This document shows positions 21,282-30,842 of a stretch of DNA of 64,000 nucleotides, piece after piece. Position numbers and translations under genes: made by a program. Below the pieces are notes generated by a model, which saw only the letters and a program-made list of their open reading frames with translations, did not search any database and was not told where the DNA came from. How positions within the stretch are numbered: position 1 is the first letter of the stretch; each line of letters begins with the position of its first letter. This DNA comes from Nitzschia sp. DOCU1 (Eukaryota; Bacillariophyta; Bacillariophyceae; Bacillariales; Bacillariaceae). Location of the stretch: contig OX595989.1 in NCBI GenBank assembly GCA_951394045.1, forward strand, positions 1,178,001 to 1,242,000, given 5' to 3'.

Positions 21282-22855
21282 ATGCCGTCGCTGTGGAGAG
21301 CATTCGGACTTCTTGTCCCATTCCTCACAACTGCTCAAACGCAGTCAAATCAGCAAATCGGGGTGGACCTATGTGCTTGTTCTCCTGGAAGTTACGAATT
21401 CACACTCGATTTCAGCCTATTTTGTCCGCCCATCAACATCACGCTTGGTGATGCAGTCACTGATACAAGTTGTCTCGTCAATCCATTCGGAGACCCAGAA
21501 GTGGCGGATTTGATTCCCGTTGCTGTTCAATCTATCGATATTCTTGAGCTGGATCAAGATCTTCAGATTATCGTTCAAGAAAACATCGCCGGTTCGTTTG
21601 GCGATGGAGATACATTTCAGTACACGTCGATCGCCGCTTTGCCGGGCGAGATCGTCGATCCGAACGACCTTCCGAGGGCAATTCAGCTGAATATTATTGG
21701 TGTGAATCAGTTCGATGAGCCTATTATCAATGTCTATTTGATTATTTTTTCGAACAATTGTGGACGATATCCCGTCCTTTTTGAAGGCCAGTATGCTGGT
21801 TGGACTCGTTTCGTAAGTGTTGCGCTACTGGAATGCATGTCTTTGAATATTTTGCCGTTGCTGACTTTTTTCATCCCTCGTAACAGACCGACCTGCAACC
21901 GCCTGCCCAGGAGTACTGTCCGGTTGTGTCGCCCCCTACAACTCCGCCTCCTACTCCGCCCCCCACTCTCCCACCAACCGCGCCCCCCACTCTCCCACCA
22001 ACCGCGCCCCCCACAACTATCATGTCCATGTCCATGTCAATGTCAATGAGCATGAGTATGGGCTTGCTGGATATGGATATGGATATGGATATGGATATGT
22101 TCGACATCATTTCGGAACTGGAGGACGCCTCAGAGTTTGGAAGGGCACCCTCCATGAAAGATCGTGATCCACCCCGTATGAGGAAACATAAGAAGGACGG
22201 GTCCGGAAAGGGTGGCAAGAGCAGCAAGAGCAGTAAGAGCGCAAAAAGCAGCAAGGAAGTTGACTCATCAGTTGACAGTGTGGAAACGAAAGATTCCAAG
22301 GGAAGCAAGAGCGCGGCACCTCCCTTAGACGACGGCATGGAAGCGAAAGGATCGAAAGGCGGCAAGAAAGGCCCTCTTGATTTCCATGATAAGAGCTCAA
22401 AGAGCACCAAGAGTGCTAGCTCGGATGTTTCCAGCAAGAGCACCAAGAGTGCTAGCTCGGATGTTTCCAGCAAGAGCACCAAGAGTGCTAGCTCGGATGG
22501 TTCTAGCAAGAGCTCTAAGAGCGAGAATTCAAGTGCTTCAGACGACGTTGAAAAGTACGAGAAGAGTGCGAAGAGCAGCAAAACGTCAACATCGAAATCA
22601 TCCAAGAGCAGTTCTAGCTCGGACTATGATAAGGAAGTCAAGGGATCCAAAGGAAGTGAAGGAAAAGGTTCCAAGACAGGTAACCACGATGTATCCCTCA
22701 AGACCAAGGCGTACAGTCCAAATTTGGACGATGCCTCTGGAAAAGGTGGAAGCTCAAGTGATAGTAACGAGAGCGAGAGCAAGAAAGGATCAAAAAAGGG
22801 CGGGGAGGGCAACGATAGCAGGCTCACGAAGCACGAAGGCCTTCGGAGAATATAA
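21282..22855 (+). CDS. secreted silaffin-like Lys/Ser-rich protein (tandem copy 1)
   Basis: Two exons, 21282-21812 and 21887-22855, giving 499 aa. Residues 1-20 are a signal peptide (MPSLWRAFGLLVPFLTTAQT). Residues about 25-178 form a compact domain with conserved cysteines (GVDLCACSPGSYEFTLDF, LFCPPINIT, SNNCGRYPV) shared with copy 2 and not known to me. Then come a Pro/Thr linker (PPTTPPPTPPPTLPPT), an MSMSMS run and a DMDMDM run. The last about 250 residues are dominated by Lys, Ser, Gly and Asp with dense KxxK spacing (KSSKSSKSAKSSK), the composition of silaffins, whose lysines are modified with polyamines and serines phosphorylated to template silica. A biosilica role is inferred from composition. 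The 36-bp repeat array lies in this part. Confidence 0.75.
22400..22507 (+). repeat. 36-bp coding tandem repeat, three copies
   Basis: Units at 22400-22435, 22436-22471 and 22472-22507 each encode 12 residues (KSTKSASSDVSS type). The first two are identical and the third differs near its end. This indicates recent unit duplication in the Lys/Ser region. Confidence 0.85.
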
Positions 22856-23559
22856 TCGGCAAGCCCGCTCTTGGTTGACTTGAAGCAATTCTGCTATCTC
22901 GGGGCGTTCGCCGGGACTTTCTGAACCCTGTCCCTTTGCCATGTATATTATAATGAAAACGTACCTATTACATAGAATGTGTTGGGTTATATCTGTGCCT
23001 TTGTGTCCCTACAATGGCCTCCTACGAGTACTACGGCAGGCAGCTCGTATCATACTATCATAGCACACCCCAACTATGGGTTTCAAGATAACATCGTAGT
23101 TACCAGGTTAAACTTCGTACCTCCTATCATACTTATGCCCGCTGGTGTTGAGAGTTGGATGCACGACTTGCCTTTCTGGCGTGCAATCAATAGTGGCACG
23201 AAATTTTTGGCATCGGCCCGCTCGCGGGAATTGTCGAGCAAGGACTTTTTTGTCGTGCGTGATGGGCGGCGTTCTCAATTTATGGAAGGGGTGCATCAAC
23301 AAGAATACTTAGTCAAGATCGTTGCGTTGCGTGATACTTTCAGTTCGGTCACAACTCCAACAAAATTTGCTCTTCCACCGTTCTGTATTTTGGCAATGAC
23401 GCGGTCCAGGTCGACGGAAATCCCTAGACGACTCCACAAAATTGAGATCGAACGAAGATCAGGTGGACTTTTCTGCGTGTAATCCGTCGATTGACTTGCA
23501 ACGTTCGGTTCAGCCTCACTATTTCTTCCTTCCAAACACAAACATCATATGCTAAGACG
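22856..23559. other. intergenic between silaffin-like copies
   Basis: 0.7 kb with the 3' end of copy 1 and the promoter of copy 2. ORFs here (22979-23482 and its antisense) look non-coding. Confidence 0.4.
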
Positions 23560-25087
23560 ATGAGATTTATACTTGGGTCGCTCAGTCTTCTGCTGGCAAG
23601 CTTCCACGGAGCATCAGGCCAGACTATCGGTGTAGAGCTATGCGCGTGTTCTCCGAGTTACTATGAATTCACGCTGAATTTCGACCTATTTTGCCCTCCC
23701 GTAAATATAACGGAGAATGACGCTGTTGATGATACGAGCTGTGTAATCACACCCTTTAGCAGCACCAATGTAACGGACTTGGTACCTGTCGTTGTGGAAA
23801 GTATTGATATTCTGGAATTGGGACAGGGTCTTCGCGTCCTTGTCCAGGAAAACATTGCAGGGACCTTCGTCGATGGCGACACTTTCAATTACACTTCGCT
23901 TACTGCAACTTCGGGAGAGATTGAGGACACGGCGGATGTTCCCAGAGGACTCCAGATCAATATTGTCGCATCGAACAAGTTCAATGAGCCCTTGATCAAT
24001 GTCTTTATTCTCACTTTTACGAACAACTGTGGTGCCTACCCAGTCATTCAGGAGGGTCAGAGTGCTGGGTGGACAGTTTTTGTAAGTGACTATGTCCATT
24101 GCTTCGTTCACAACGACACAGATCTCTCACACGTTCCTGCTTCCACTCAGACTGCTTTGGAGCCTCCTCTTCGGGAATATTGTCCGTTTGGTGAAACAGA
24201 CCCTCCCACTGGAGCTCCTGCACAGGGCGGAGCAACTGGCGGTCCTACCACGTCACCTACTGGAGCATCCACTGATGCAGCCACCCCGTCACCTACTGTG
24301 TCTCCATCTGGTTCTCCGACCGCGAGTCCTGTTGATGAGGCGGCGACCACGGGGCCCACTGGATCCACTCCAGTGCCAACTGTTCCTCCCGTCGAAGAAG
24401 CATCCGAGCCACCCACAAATGCTCCAACCTTGATCATTCCGGTTCCGGATACACCCTCGCCCACTTCTGCTCCGGTCGTTACCACGGATGCGCCCACAAC
24501 GATGGCCCCCGTCGAAGCTCCCACTGCCGTTCCCGTCACCTCCGCGCCTGTCACTGCTGCGCCCACGGTCTTGCCAACGATTGCTACCGAAGCACCGATT
24601 GCGATGTCCATGTCTATGTCCATGTCTATGTCTATGATGTATGGAGACCATGACTATATTATGGAGGAATTTGGTCTTTTTGCCAAGAAGGAAAAGGCAA
24701 AAGATTCCACAGCAAAGGTACGTAGCAGAAGCATGATTGTCTCCCTTCGTCTCGACTGGGCTCATATGACATGTTTGAATCCTGCTTTATCTGGTGTAGC
24801 TTTACAAAGGTGACGGCAAGTTGATGAAAAAGGAACATTTGGATGATAGTAAGGGTAAAGAGAAGGTGATGAAGAGCGGCAAGGAGGGCAAGAGCCGAAA
24901 ATCAGCAAAGAGTACCAAGGCTACTGGAAGTGAAAAGACCAAGTTGGGTCTAGAGCCCAAGACTACAAAGGTTGATTCCTCGTCGGGCAAGGGTACCAAG
25001 GTGGACTCGCCCAAGGATGATTCTCCGTCGCAAAAGGGTGAAAAGTCTCAAAAGAGTGAAAAGAAGCGACGACTGATTCGGGTATAG
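23560..25087 (+). CDS. secreted silaffin-like Lys/Ser-rich protein (tandem copy 2)
   Basis: Three exons, 23560-24081, 24151-24717 and 24800-25087, giving 458 aa. Signal peptide MRFILGSLSLLLASFHGASG. The N-terminal domain aligns throughout with copy 1 (GVELCACSPSYYEFTLNF, LFCPPVNIT, DTSC, IDILELGQGLRVLVQENIAG, TNNCGAYPV). The first intron lies at the same place, just after GWT(V/R)F, so the pair arose by gene duplication. A long Thr/Pro/Ala region (about residues 195-350) resembles a mucin-like O-glycosylated stalk, followed by an MSMSMSMSM run. The tail is Lys-rich (GKEGKSRKSAKSTK, QKSEKKRRLIRV) but shorter than in copy 1. Several NxT/S sites are present. Likely extracellular or in a cell-wall vesicle. 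Confidence 0.75.
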
Positions 25088-25365
25088 AACATTTATCGAT
25101 TGCCCCCGTTTCAACAGTGTATTATCAATCCCTGGTGTTTTGCCCATTCTCGGTTGTATTTCTATTCATGTTATCCTAACGCACATATCGATAGACGAGC
25201 CAAACGTATTCCACTGACGTCTGAAATGTATAATACAGTTTGCCTCGACACTACTTCGTACAAAACGCCCAAGTTGGAGGATTTAGTTGCGAAGTCTAAA
25301 AAGAACAGTTATTTACAGTGACGGTGTTTCTATCCTAATGCATGCACTGCCAATGAAACACTTCC

Positions 25366-26190
25366 TTATTGGCTGCTCTTGCGACCGGATACGTGCAAGA
25401 CCCAAACGCCCGGGTTCTTGTTGGAGCTAGTGGCTTTTCTGCGCTCCACATTGGTAAAGAGTCGTTGCAAGTGCCCTTCGAATTGCTCGATACTTCCCGC
25501 AAGACGATCACGGCAGGCCAGATAGACTTGAGACCGTTCGTTTGCCAAATCGTAAATCGTCTTGGCCAGCGCCGAGCTATCATAAATCGAGGCCACCACG
25601 TCCGAACCGACAATGACATCATACTTTTCAAGTGACGCAGCACTGGACCCCCATTCCAGTACTCCGACCGTAGCATTGTCAATGCCGTGGGCATTCGTCT
25701 TTAACAATGGCATGAGCAGTGGCAAATCGGTCAAATGCACTTGCGACTCGGGAAAGGCACACGCTAGGAGGAGGCCCGTCACACCCGTGCCACTCCCCAG
25801 CTCCACCATACGCACTGGCTGTCGAGTCGGATTCCACAACTCTAGTGTTTGAATCAAATGATCCCCCAAAATAAATCCCGCATCCCAGACGAGTCCGCCT
25901 TTGCCGACACTGCGGTCTTGCTGGATGATCAACCGTCTATCGCCCACCATTCCAAAGTCAATGTGCTGGTAATTTACGTGCTTGTAATCATCGTAATAGC
26001 TCTGATTGGCAAGGTACGAGCTATAGTCCAGGACAGTGCTGTTAGCATTGTCAACGACAACGTCCATGCTTTCTTGGGCACGTTCTTCCTCGTCTTGTCG
26101 TTCCAACTCGCGCAACTTTCGAAGAAACTCTCCGCGATTCAGCAAGGCTGCCACCGCGTCAAAGTCATCGTTTTCCACTAAAGTGTGCAT
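25366..26190 (-). CDS. METTL21-like lysine methyltransferase family protein
   Basis: Single exon, 274 aa. The SAM-binding motif I is VRMVELGSGTGVTGLLLA (about residues 127-144), followed by VHLTDLPLLMPLLKTNA and a post-motif YDVIVGSDVVASIYDSSAL. This is the order in the METTL21/EEF1A-KMT group of seven-beta-strand enzymes. That family methylates lysines on translation factors or chaperones. The upstream KGGLVWDAGFILGDHLI matches the G-x-VWDA-x-L-x substrate-side segment. The N-terminal 60 residues form a charged coil. The target is unknown. Confidence 0.8.
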   Translation of the reverse strand: MHTLVENDDFDAVAALLNRGEFLRKLRELERQDEEERAQESMDVVVDNANSTVLDYSSYLANQSYYDDYKHVNYQHIDFGMVGDRRLIIQQDRSVGKGGLVWDAGFILGDHLIQTLELWNPTRQPVRMVELGSGTGVTGLLLACAFPESQVHLTDLPLLMPLLKTNAHGIDNATVGVLEWGSSAASLEKYDVIVGSDVVASIYDSSALAKTIYDLANERSQVYLACRDRLAGSIEQFEGHLQRLFTNVERRKATSSNKNPGVWVLHVSGRKSSQ

Positions 26191-26846
26191 TTTGAGATAC
26201 TATAGAATGGGGGGGGGGGGGGTCAGTAGGAGTGTAAGTAGCAAGCTTTTTGAATTTCTTTGGTGTTTTCGATATATTTGTGTGGTGTGGATGAGTGGTT
26301 TTAAAATAGAAGTGGCACAGGCGTTTTGATGGTTGGGGACGGGAGTGCGTGGTGTTGAAGGATGGATGGGAACACGCAGATTGGTCAAAGCGAGAATTGT
26401 TTTCGTTCGATCACGACTCGGCTCGTGGCCAATCAACGAGAGAGCAGTCGTAGAAGGCCTTACGTCGCCCCCACGTATGATACGACTCCGCCCAGTTCTC
26501 CCAATCTTCGCCTTTCTCGCCAGGGATAGGTATGCATGAATGTACGCATCATTCATCAGGAGTATATATGACACTCTAGAAATAGCTATGTAGCAGAAGG
26601 AAGTCGTTCCCGCCCGTACTTCTAGAGCTAGAGAAGGAAGAATCTTTCAGATACTATTGTAAGCAAAGACGTTGCAAACTATCCTACCCTGCTGACAAAG
26701 ATATTGGCTTACGGGACGAAAAGCTGATCCTACCACAGGAATCAATAGTGTGTAGTATGATTGTTGATAGGTTACATCAGTTTACAATAGTGGTCCGTCG
26801 TTCTTTCTTTCGCCCTTTTCGAACGACGGACAGTTGTTATTGCTTC
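26191..26846. other. intergenic with poly-G tract
   Basis: Upstream of the methyltransferase gene and downstream of the sulfur transporter. No gene seen. It contains the G14 tract at 26209-26222. Confidence 0.4.
26209..26222. repeat. G14 homopolymer
   Basis: Fourteen consecutive G (C on the coding strand), 18 bp upstream of the methyltransferase start codon and therefore probably in its 5' UTR or core promoter. Confidence 0.8.
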
Positions 26847-27905
26847 TTAGCATTGTTGCTTCTTAAAGTATTGCGCGATATGTGATCCAACCACGAAAGC
26901 TGGGATCCATCGAAAGAGAACATCCGGATTTCCATTCGCAGCATGAAATAGCGCAGGTCCCGGGCAGAGCAAGCCGACTCCCCAACCCATACCAAAAATG
27001 GCAGTACCCACCAACAATTCCATGTCAATCGTCGTGTTGGTTGGGATGCAGAACTTTGGAGCAACCAGCGGGGTTGCCAAAGCGTTTTTGTGACTGCAAA
27101 GATTGTAGCCTTGTACAAATTGGTAGGCAAGCATGCTGATACCAACGGCACTGCCCAACACAGTAGTCAATGTCGGGTCCCATTGTCCGGAAGAAATACT
27201 AGCAACGTTGAGAAAGCCAAATAGCTTTGAGCCAAGTACCATTTGGCTAATGGCCAAACCGCTAGCGAAAAGGAAGCCTACCAAAGCACCGGCGAAAAGT
27301 TTGGACTTGTCCTCCGTCGCACACTTGTTTCGTTTCAGACGGAAGCTCAACAAAGAAAGAGCAGCGATGGTCGTCGTAAATTTGGCACCCGATGCACTGT
27401 CCAAGGGCATCGCAACATCGGTGCGTAGAACATTGGTATAGTTTCCCAAGAAGGAATCTGGGGCTGTCAACAATACGGTCAAAATGGCGGATGTCATGAA
27501 CGTCATAACGGCCACAAACGAGCGCTTGCTCAGTCGTGCAAGACCGCATACCCCGTGGCCTGATGTGCAGCCATTGCCGAGTTTGGTGCCAAAGCCAACC
27601 AAGAGGCCAGCAAGAATGTAGGCAAGTTGAGATGGGATCGGCACCGAGGTATCATTTTGAGAGCGCTCGTCGACCAAGAATTGGGGACCCAGCAAGTAGG
27701 TGGAGGTAAGTAGAAAGGCTGAAAGCAATGTGAGCTTCCAGAATTGACAAGGGTCTTGGAACGTCTTCAATGGGGATGCAAACGCCGATGACATAACCCC
27801 AGAGGCGCCAAGGATGTCGCCATTGAAGAGCAACAGGGCAGCTGCTGAGAGACCGATCAATGATCCTCCTGTCAGGCCCGAGATGGGTGTGAAGTATTCG
27901 GTCAT
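26847..27905 (-). CDS. YeeE/YedE-type sulfur-compound (thiosulfate) transporter
   Basis: Single exon, 352 aa from MTEYFTPISGLTGG; the frame is open upstream but that extension has no family features. About nine membrane segments. The diagnostic cysteine motifs are present: GNGCTSGHGVCGLARLSKRS in the first half, and LCPGPAL plus a later Cys-containing CSHKNA in the second half. Bacterial YeeE/TsuA moves thiosulfate along a relay of such cysteines. Here both halves are one polypeptide. The role is inferred as uptake or intracellular transfer of thiosulfate or a related anion; the membrane is unknown, and no clear targeting peptide is visible. Confidence 0.82.
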   Translation of the reverse strand: MTEYFTPISGLTGGSLIGLSAAALLLFNGDILGASGVMSSAFASPLKTFQDPCQFWKLTLLSAFLLTSTYLLGPQFLVDERSQNDTSVPIPSQLAYILAGLLVGFGTKLGNGCTSGHGVCGLARLSKRSFVAVMTFMTSAILTVLLTAPDSFLGNYTNVLRTDVAMPLDSASGAKFTTTIAALSLLSFRLKRNKCATEDKSKLFAGALVGFLFASGLAISQMVLGSKLFGFLNVASISSGQWDPTLTTVLGSAVGISMLAYQFVQGYNLCSHKNALATPLVAPKFCIPTNTTIDMELLVGTAIFGMGWGVGLLCPGPALFHAANGNPDVLFRWIPAFVVGSHIAQYFKKQQC

Positions 27906-28861
27906 ATTGATGTTATTAGCGCGGTGGTAGTTGCTTGAAATGACAATGATTTGTGTTTTCGGTTCTATCGATTTCAGTTTTGTGGGACAAGTCCGCGAAC
28001 GTGTGAGGCCGCTTCCCATCGAGCTTCGGCTTTGATCCAGTCGCGAAAAGGAATAGGCCATTATTCGGCGCTTAGTCAGTCGATCAGGCCAAGCGTTCTG
28101 TCGAAAGTGCGTAGTTTCTACGGAACGAATGTACCAGACGCGCTGTGGGGCTCTGAGACGGCATCTGGAAATGAAACAACGGACTTTCTGAAATAAAATA
28201 ATCCCCGGAGTTCGAAACACCGGGCCTTCTGCCGAATGGCCGCCCGCTTCCACAGCATAATTCAATGTCATCAAATGCCGGCGATAACAGAAGCGGCCAT
28301 TACCTGTTACGTCACTACATATTAGACAATCTCGGGGGTTTGTCATATCAGGCTCTTCCGTAAGATCGTACCTGGTATTGTGTATGGTATCGTTCGCATA
28401 TGTACTCTGTGTACCTGGTATTGCCTGCTTTGCTCTTTCCAGTCGTAGTCTCTCTTTAGTAGTAGAGATTAGACTTCTATCCAGAGGAGTACCTGGTGTT
28501 CTTCGGGACATCTACGACAGCACTCCACTCTCTCTAGAAGTAGAGAGTAGCTACTAGTAGGCGGCTAGACGGATTGAGAAATCTCGTCAACAAAGAAGTA
28601 TCGAAAATGCTAGTAATGGTGGTAGGAGCACAACCATGTGAGGCAGAGTTTGCTGGTGGCATCAAAGGCCGTGATCCCGCCCGGAGAGTTTGTTCCGTGA
28701 AGCTGAAAGATCTATGTCTGCAGTTACCGTCCAAAGAATGTTGATGCCGGCACGAGCAGCTGTTCGCCCTATAACTTAGCTTCAATTACACCCCTACGAG
28801 GAGCAACATCATCGTACTCTGCTAAGCAAGAAGAAGATACAAAACTAGTTCATGGCTCTTT
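27906..28861. other. intergenic, about 1 kb
   Basis: No convincing gene. GTACCTGGTATTG occurs twice (near 28369 and 28409) with a near-copy at about 28489. A short hairpin-forming CTCTCT...AGAGAG and CTACTAGTAG motifs lie at 28530-28560. Confidence 0.4.
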
Positions 28862-30304
28862 TTATGCACAGGGGTTCTCGCTATCATACGGAAACTCGCG
28901 CAAGGTAGTGTAGACACCATACATTTCACCTTTGACAACTGGAAGCTGTTCACTTTTCATACGTCTCAAGCCCTCAACTCCTTGTCCAGCGGACACAACG
29001 TTCGGCCACACAAGCACTTTGGGCTCCGGGATTTGAAGCCAATCATACTCTTGAAATCCAAAAGCTCCTCCCTCCTCTGGGCTCTGGATTACAATGAAAA
29101 CAGTCATGATACGGTGTCCACTGTGCTTCCACGAATCGTGAATTCGAAAATTTGGATGCGGTGAAAATCGTTCTCCGCGCTTATAGTGGACAAACTCCAG
29201 AGGTTGGAGATACTCTGGCTTTACTTGAAGGAGGGTGGAGATGGAACTTGTAAGCAAAGCAAAGGTCGGCTCCTTCTCCTGACAGGACTTATCGCATTTT
29301 GCCACTCGTCCAGAGCGCTTGGGTCTCATCGCAAGGTCAAGGTCACCGAAGAAATATTGGGAGGCATTGGTCCATTTCAATGGTCCATTCTCGTTTTTCA
29401 CAGCGCTTGACAGCTCAGTGAAAACCTCCTTACTATTCTTCAAAAGGTCCGAATACTCCAGGGAGAAAATCCATTCACCAGGTCCCAACGGATCCGGAAA
29501 TCCCTGGAGAAGATTCTGTGCATCCTTGTCGTGGAATAGATGCATCTGAATCGCCTTCAAGTCGCCAAAGGGTGTCAAATTCGCTTCTTGGAGTGTGCTT
29601 CGGCAAGCCTGGAATTCGTCAATGATATCGCAGTATCCGCACGCCAAGGAGCAATGCGATAACATGTTCACAAGGTCGGCTTCACAGTTCCCGCCGATTT
29701 CCACACGCAACTGCGCGCAATCGTGAAACTGATTGTTACACAAAGTTCCGGGGCCAGCGTTGTGTAGTTGCATCGCATACCTGCCCATCTCAACAATCAC
29801 CTGTTTGACTTTGTCGTGATTCAAGTCGTCTGTTTGCGTCTGCCACAAGCCAAAATCCGTCTGTGAAAATCGAACGCGGTGGCGTATCGCGTCCTCGGTC
29901 ACGCCTTCCCTACGCAAGTCTGTGGCATTGACGCAATACCAGCAGCTCTTACGGCAAGCCCGGCTCATATAGAGCGGATTCGCAAAACATTCAAGCTCTC
30001 CTGCCCACTGGGGGCAGCTAGTGTGCATGTCCGTGCAGGGCTCATCCACTAACTCGTCCGAGAAACAGAGGCCACAGGATCGCTTACAGTTGTCAAGCAT
30101 CCAACCAGGATTCGCTCTGCACTCCCCCGCCAAGGCATAGGAACGGCAATCCTTGTTATTATCCTGACAATCGGCGTTTCCTCTGTGAGAGGAGGCATAC
30201 CCACATTCGTCCCCTTGACATTCCTGAAACCATTCATCGGATTTACCATATCCGGTGGATACCGACAGGGTCAGCAATGCAATACAAAAGAGGAACTCTC
30301 GCAT
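28862..30304 (-). CDS. secreted ShKT-domain / prolyl 4-hydroxylase-like protein, degenerate active site
   Basis: Single exon, 480 aa, with signal peptide MREFLFCIALLTLSVSTGYG. Three six-cysteine ShKT modules lie at about residues 44-80, 90-124 and 189-225 (each ending C-x3-C-x2-C). The C-terminal about 120 residues follow the 2-oxoglutarate/Fe prolyl 4-hydroxylase pattern: YKRGERFSPHPNF, EEGGAFGF, then PVVKGEMY. The metal and cosubstrate positions are altered: HxD is H383-P-N385, the distal His is Ser451 and the 2-oxoglutarate Lys is Met461. ShKT+P4H proteins normally hydroxylate secreted proline-rich proteins; this copy may be catalytically dead or act as a binding subunit. ER/secretory location. 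Confidence 0.78.
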   Translation of the reverse strand: MREFLFCIALLTLSVSTGYGKSDEWFQECQGDECGYASSHRGNADCQDNNKDCRSYALAGECRANPGWMLDNCKRSCGLCFSDELVDEPCTDMHTSCPQWAGELECFANPLYMSRACRKSCWYCVNATDLRREGVTEDAIRHRVRFSQTDFGLWQTQTDDLNHDKVKQVIVEMGRYAMQLHNAGPGTLCNNQFHDCAQLRVEIGGNCEADLVNMLSHCSLACGYCDIIDEFQACRSTLQEANLTPFGDLKAIQMHLFHDKDAQNLLQGFPDPLGPGEWIFSLEYSDLLKNSKEVFTELSSAVKNENGPLKWTNASQYFFGDLDLAMRPKRSGRVAKCDKSCQEKEPTFALLTSSISTLLQVKPEYLQPLEFVHYKRGERFSPHPNFRIHDSWKHSGHRIMTVFIVIQSPEEGGAFGFQEYDWLQIPEPKVLVWPNVVSAGQGVEGLRRMKSEQLPVVKGEMYGVYTTLREFPYDSENPCA

Positions 30305-30842
30305 TTTGTTGATCGAATGGACGTCTTCTTCGTTCAGTGAACTATGTTAAAAACAGATGCAGGCAAAATATACCCAATGCGAGCTCATGCATCCTCGTCC
30401 TTGTCACAAACGAAAGGGATCGTCGAGGATCGCATCAAATGGCTAAACCCCGATAGATAGTGCGTTGTCGGCTTTAGCGCGGGGCCGGCCGCCGCGCCGA
30501 ATGACCGATCCGACTAATTTGATCTCAGTACTGCGATTTCGCCATTTCTCTAATTTCTGCTGCCACCGGAAGCAATGCCCAAGAAACAGGATGTTGCCGT
30601 ATGGCAAGACGATGCTTTGTTCATCGAGCTCAACCAGATTGTGCCGCCAGAAGTTTTGAAAATAAAAGAGGGGCTTCTAGTCGTTTGCTCGATGTTTGTT
30701 CTAAAATTAACCATTTTCAATTTGGCAGTATCGATATCCGATTCTTTTTGTGGTCACCGTTACCAGAACGATGATAATATTATATAGAGATAGCAAGCGT
30801 CCACCTTTCAAAAGTCTGGCGCGTCCAGCATGGCCCAACAAT
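30305..30842. other. intergenic
   Basis: 5' region of the ShKT gene and 3' flank of the repeat protein. No gene seen. Confidence 0.4.

Noticed and set aside
21871..22605. 244-aa minus-strand ORF, Leu/Ser/Glu-rich
   Set aside because: Exact antisense of the Lys/Ser repeat region; its length follows from the composition of the real plus-strand gene.
21282..25087. Collagen- or mucin-type surface antigen as explanation for the tandem pair
   Set aside because: The Pro/Thr stalk fits, but the Lys/Ser KxxK tail and shared cysteine head fit a biosilica-associated protein better; no Gly-X-Y repeat is present.
28205..28235. CCGGAGTTCGAAACACCGGG, resembling a tRNA T-arm
   Set aside because: No acceptor stem, D-arm or anticodon arm could be built around it.
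26847..28511. 554-aa version of the YeeE/YedE protein
   Set aside because: The extra 202 N-terminal residues have no family similarity, and the conserved part starts cleanly at MTEYFTPISG.
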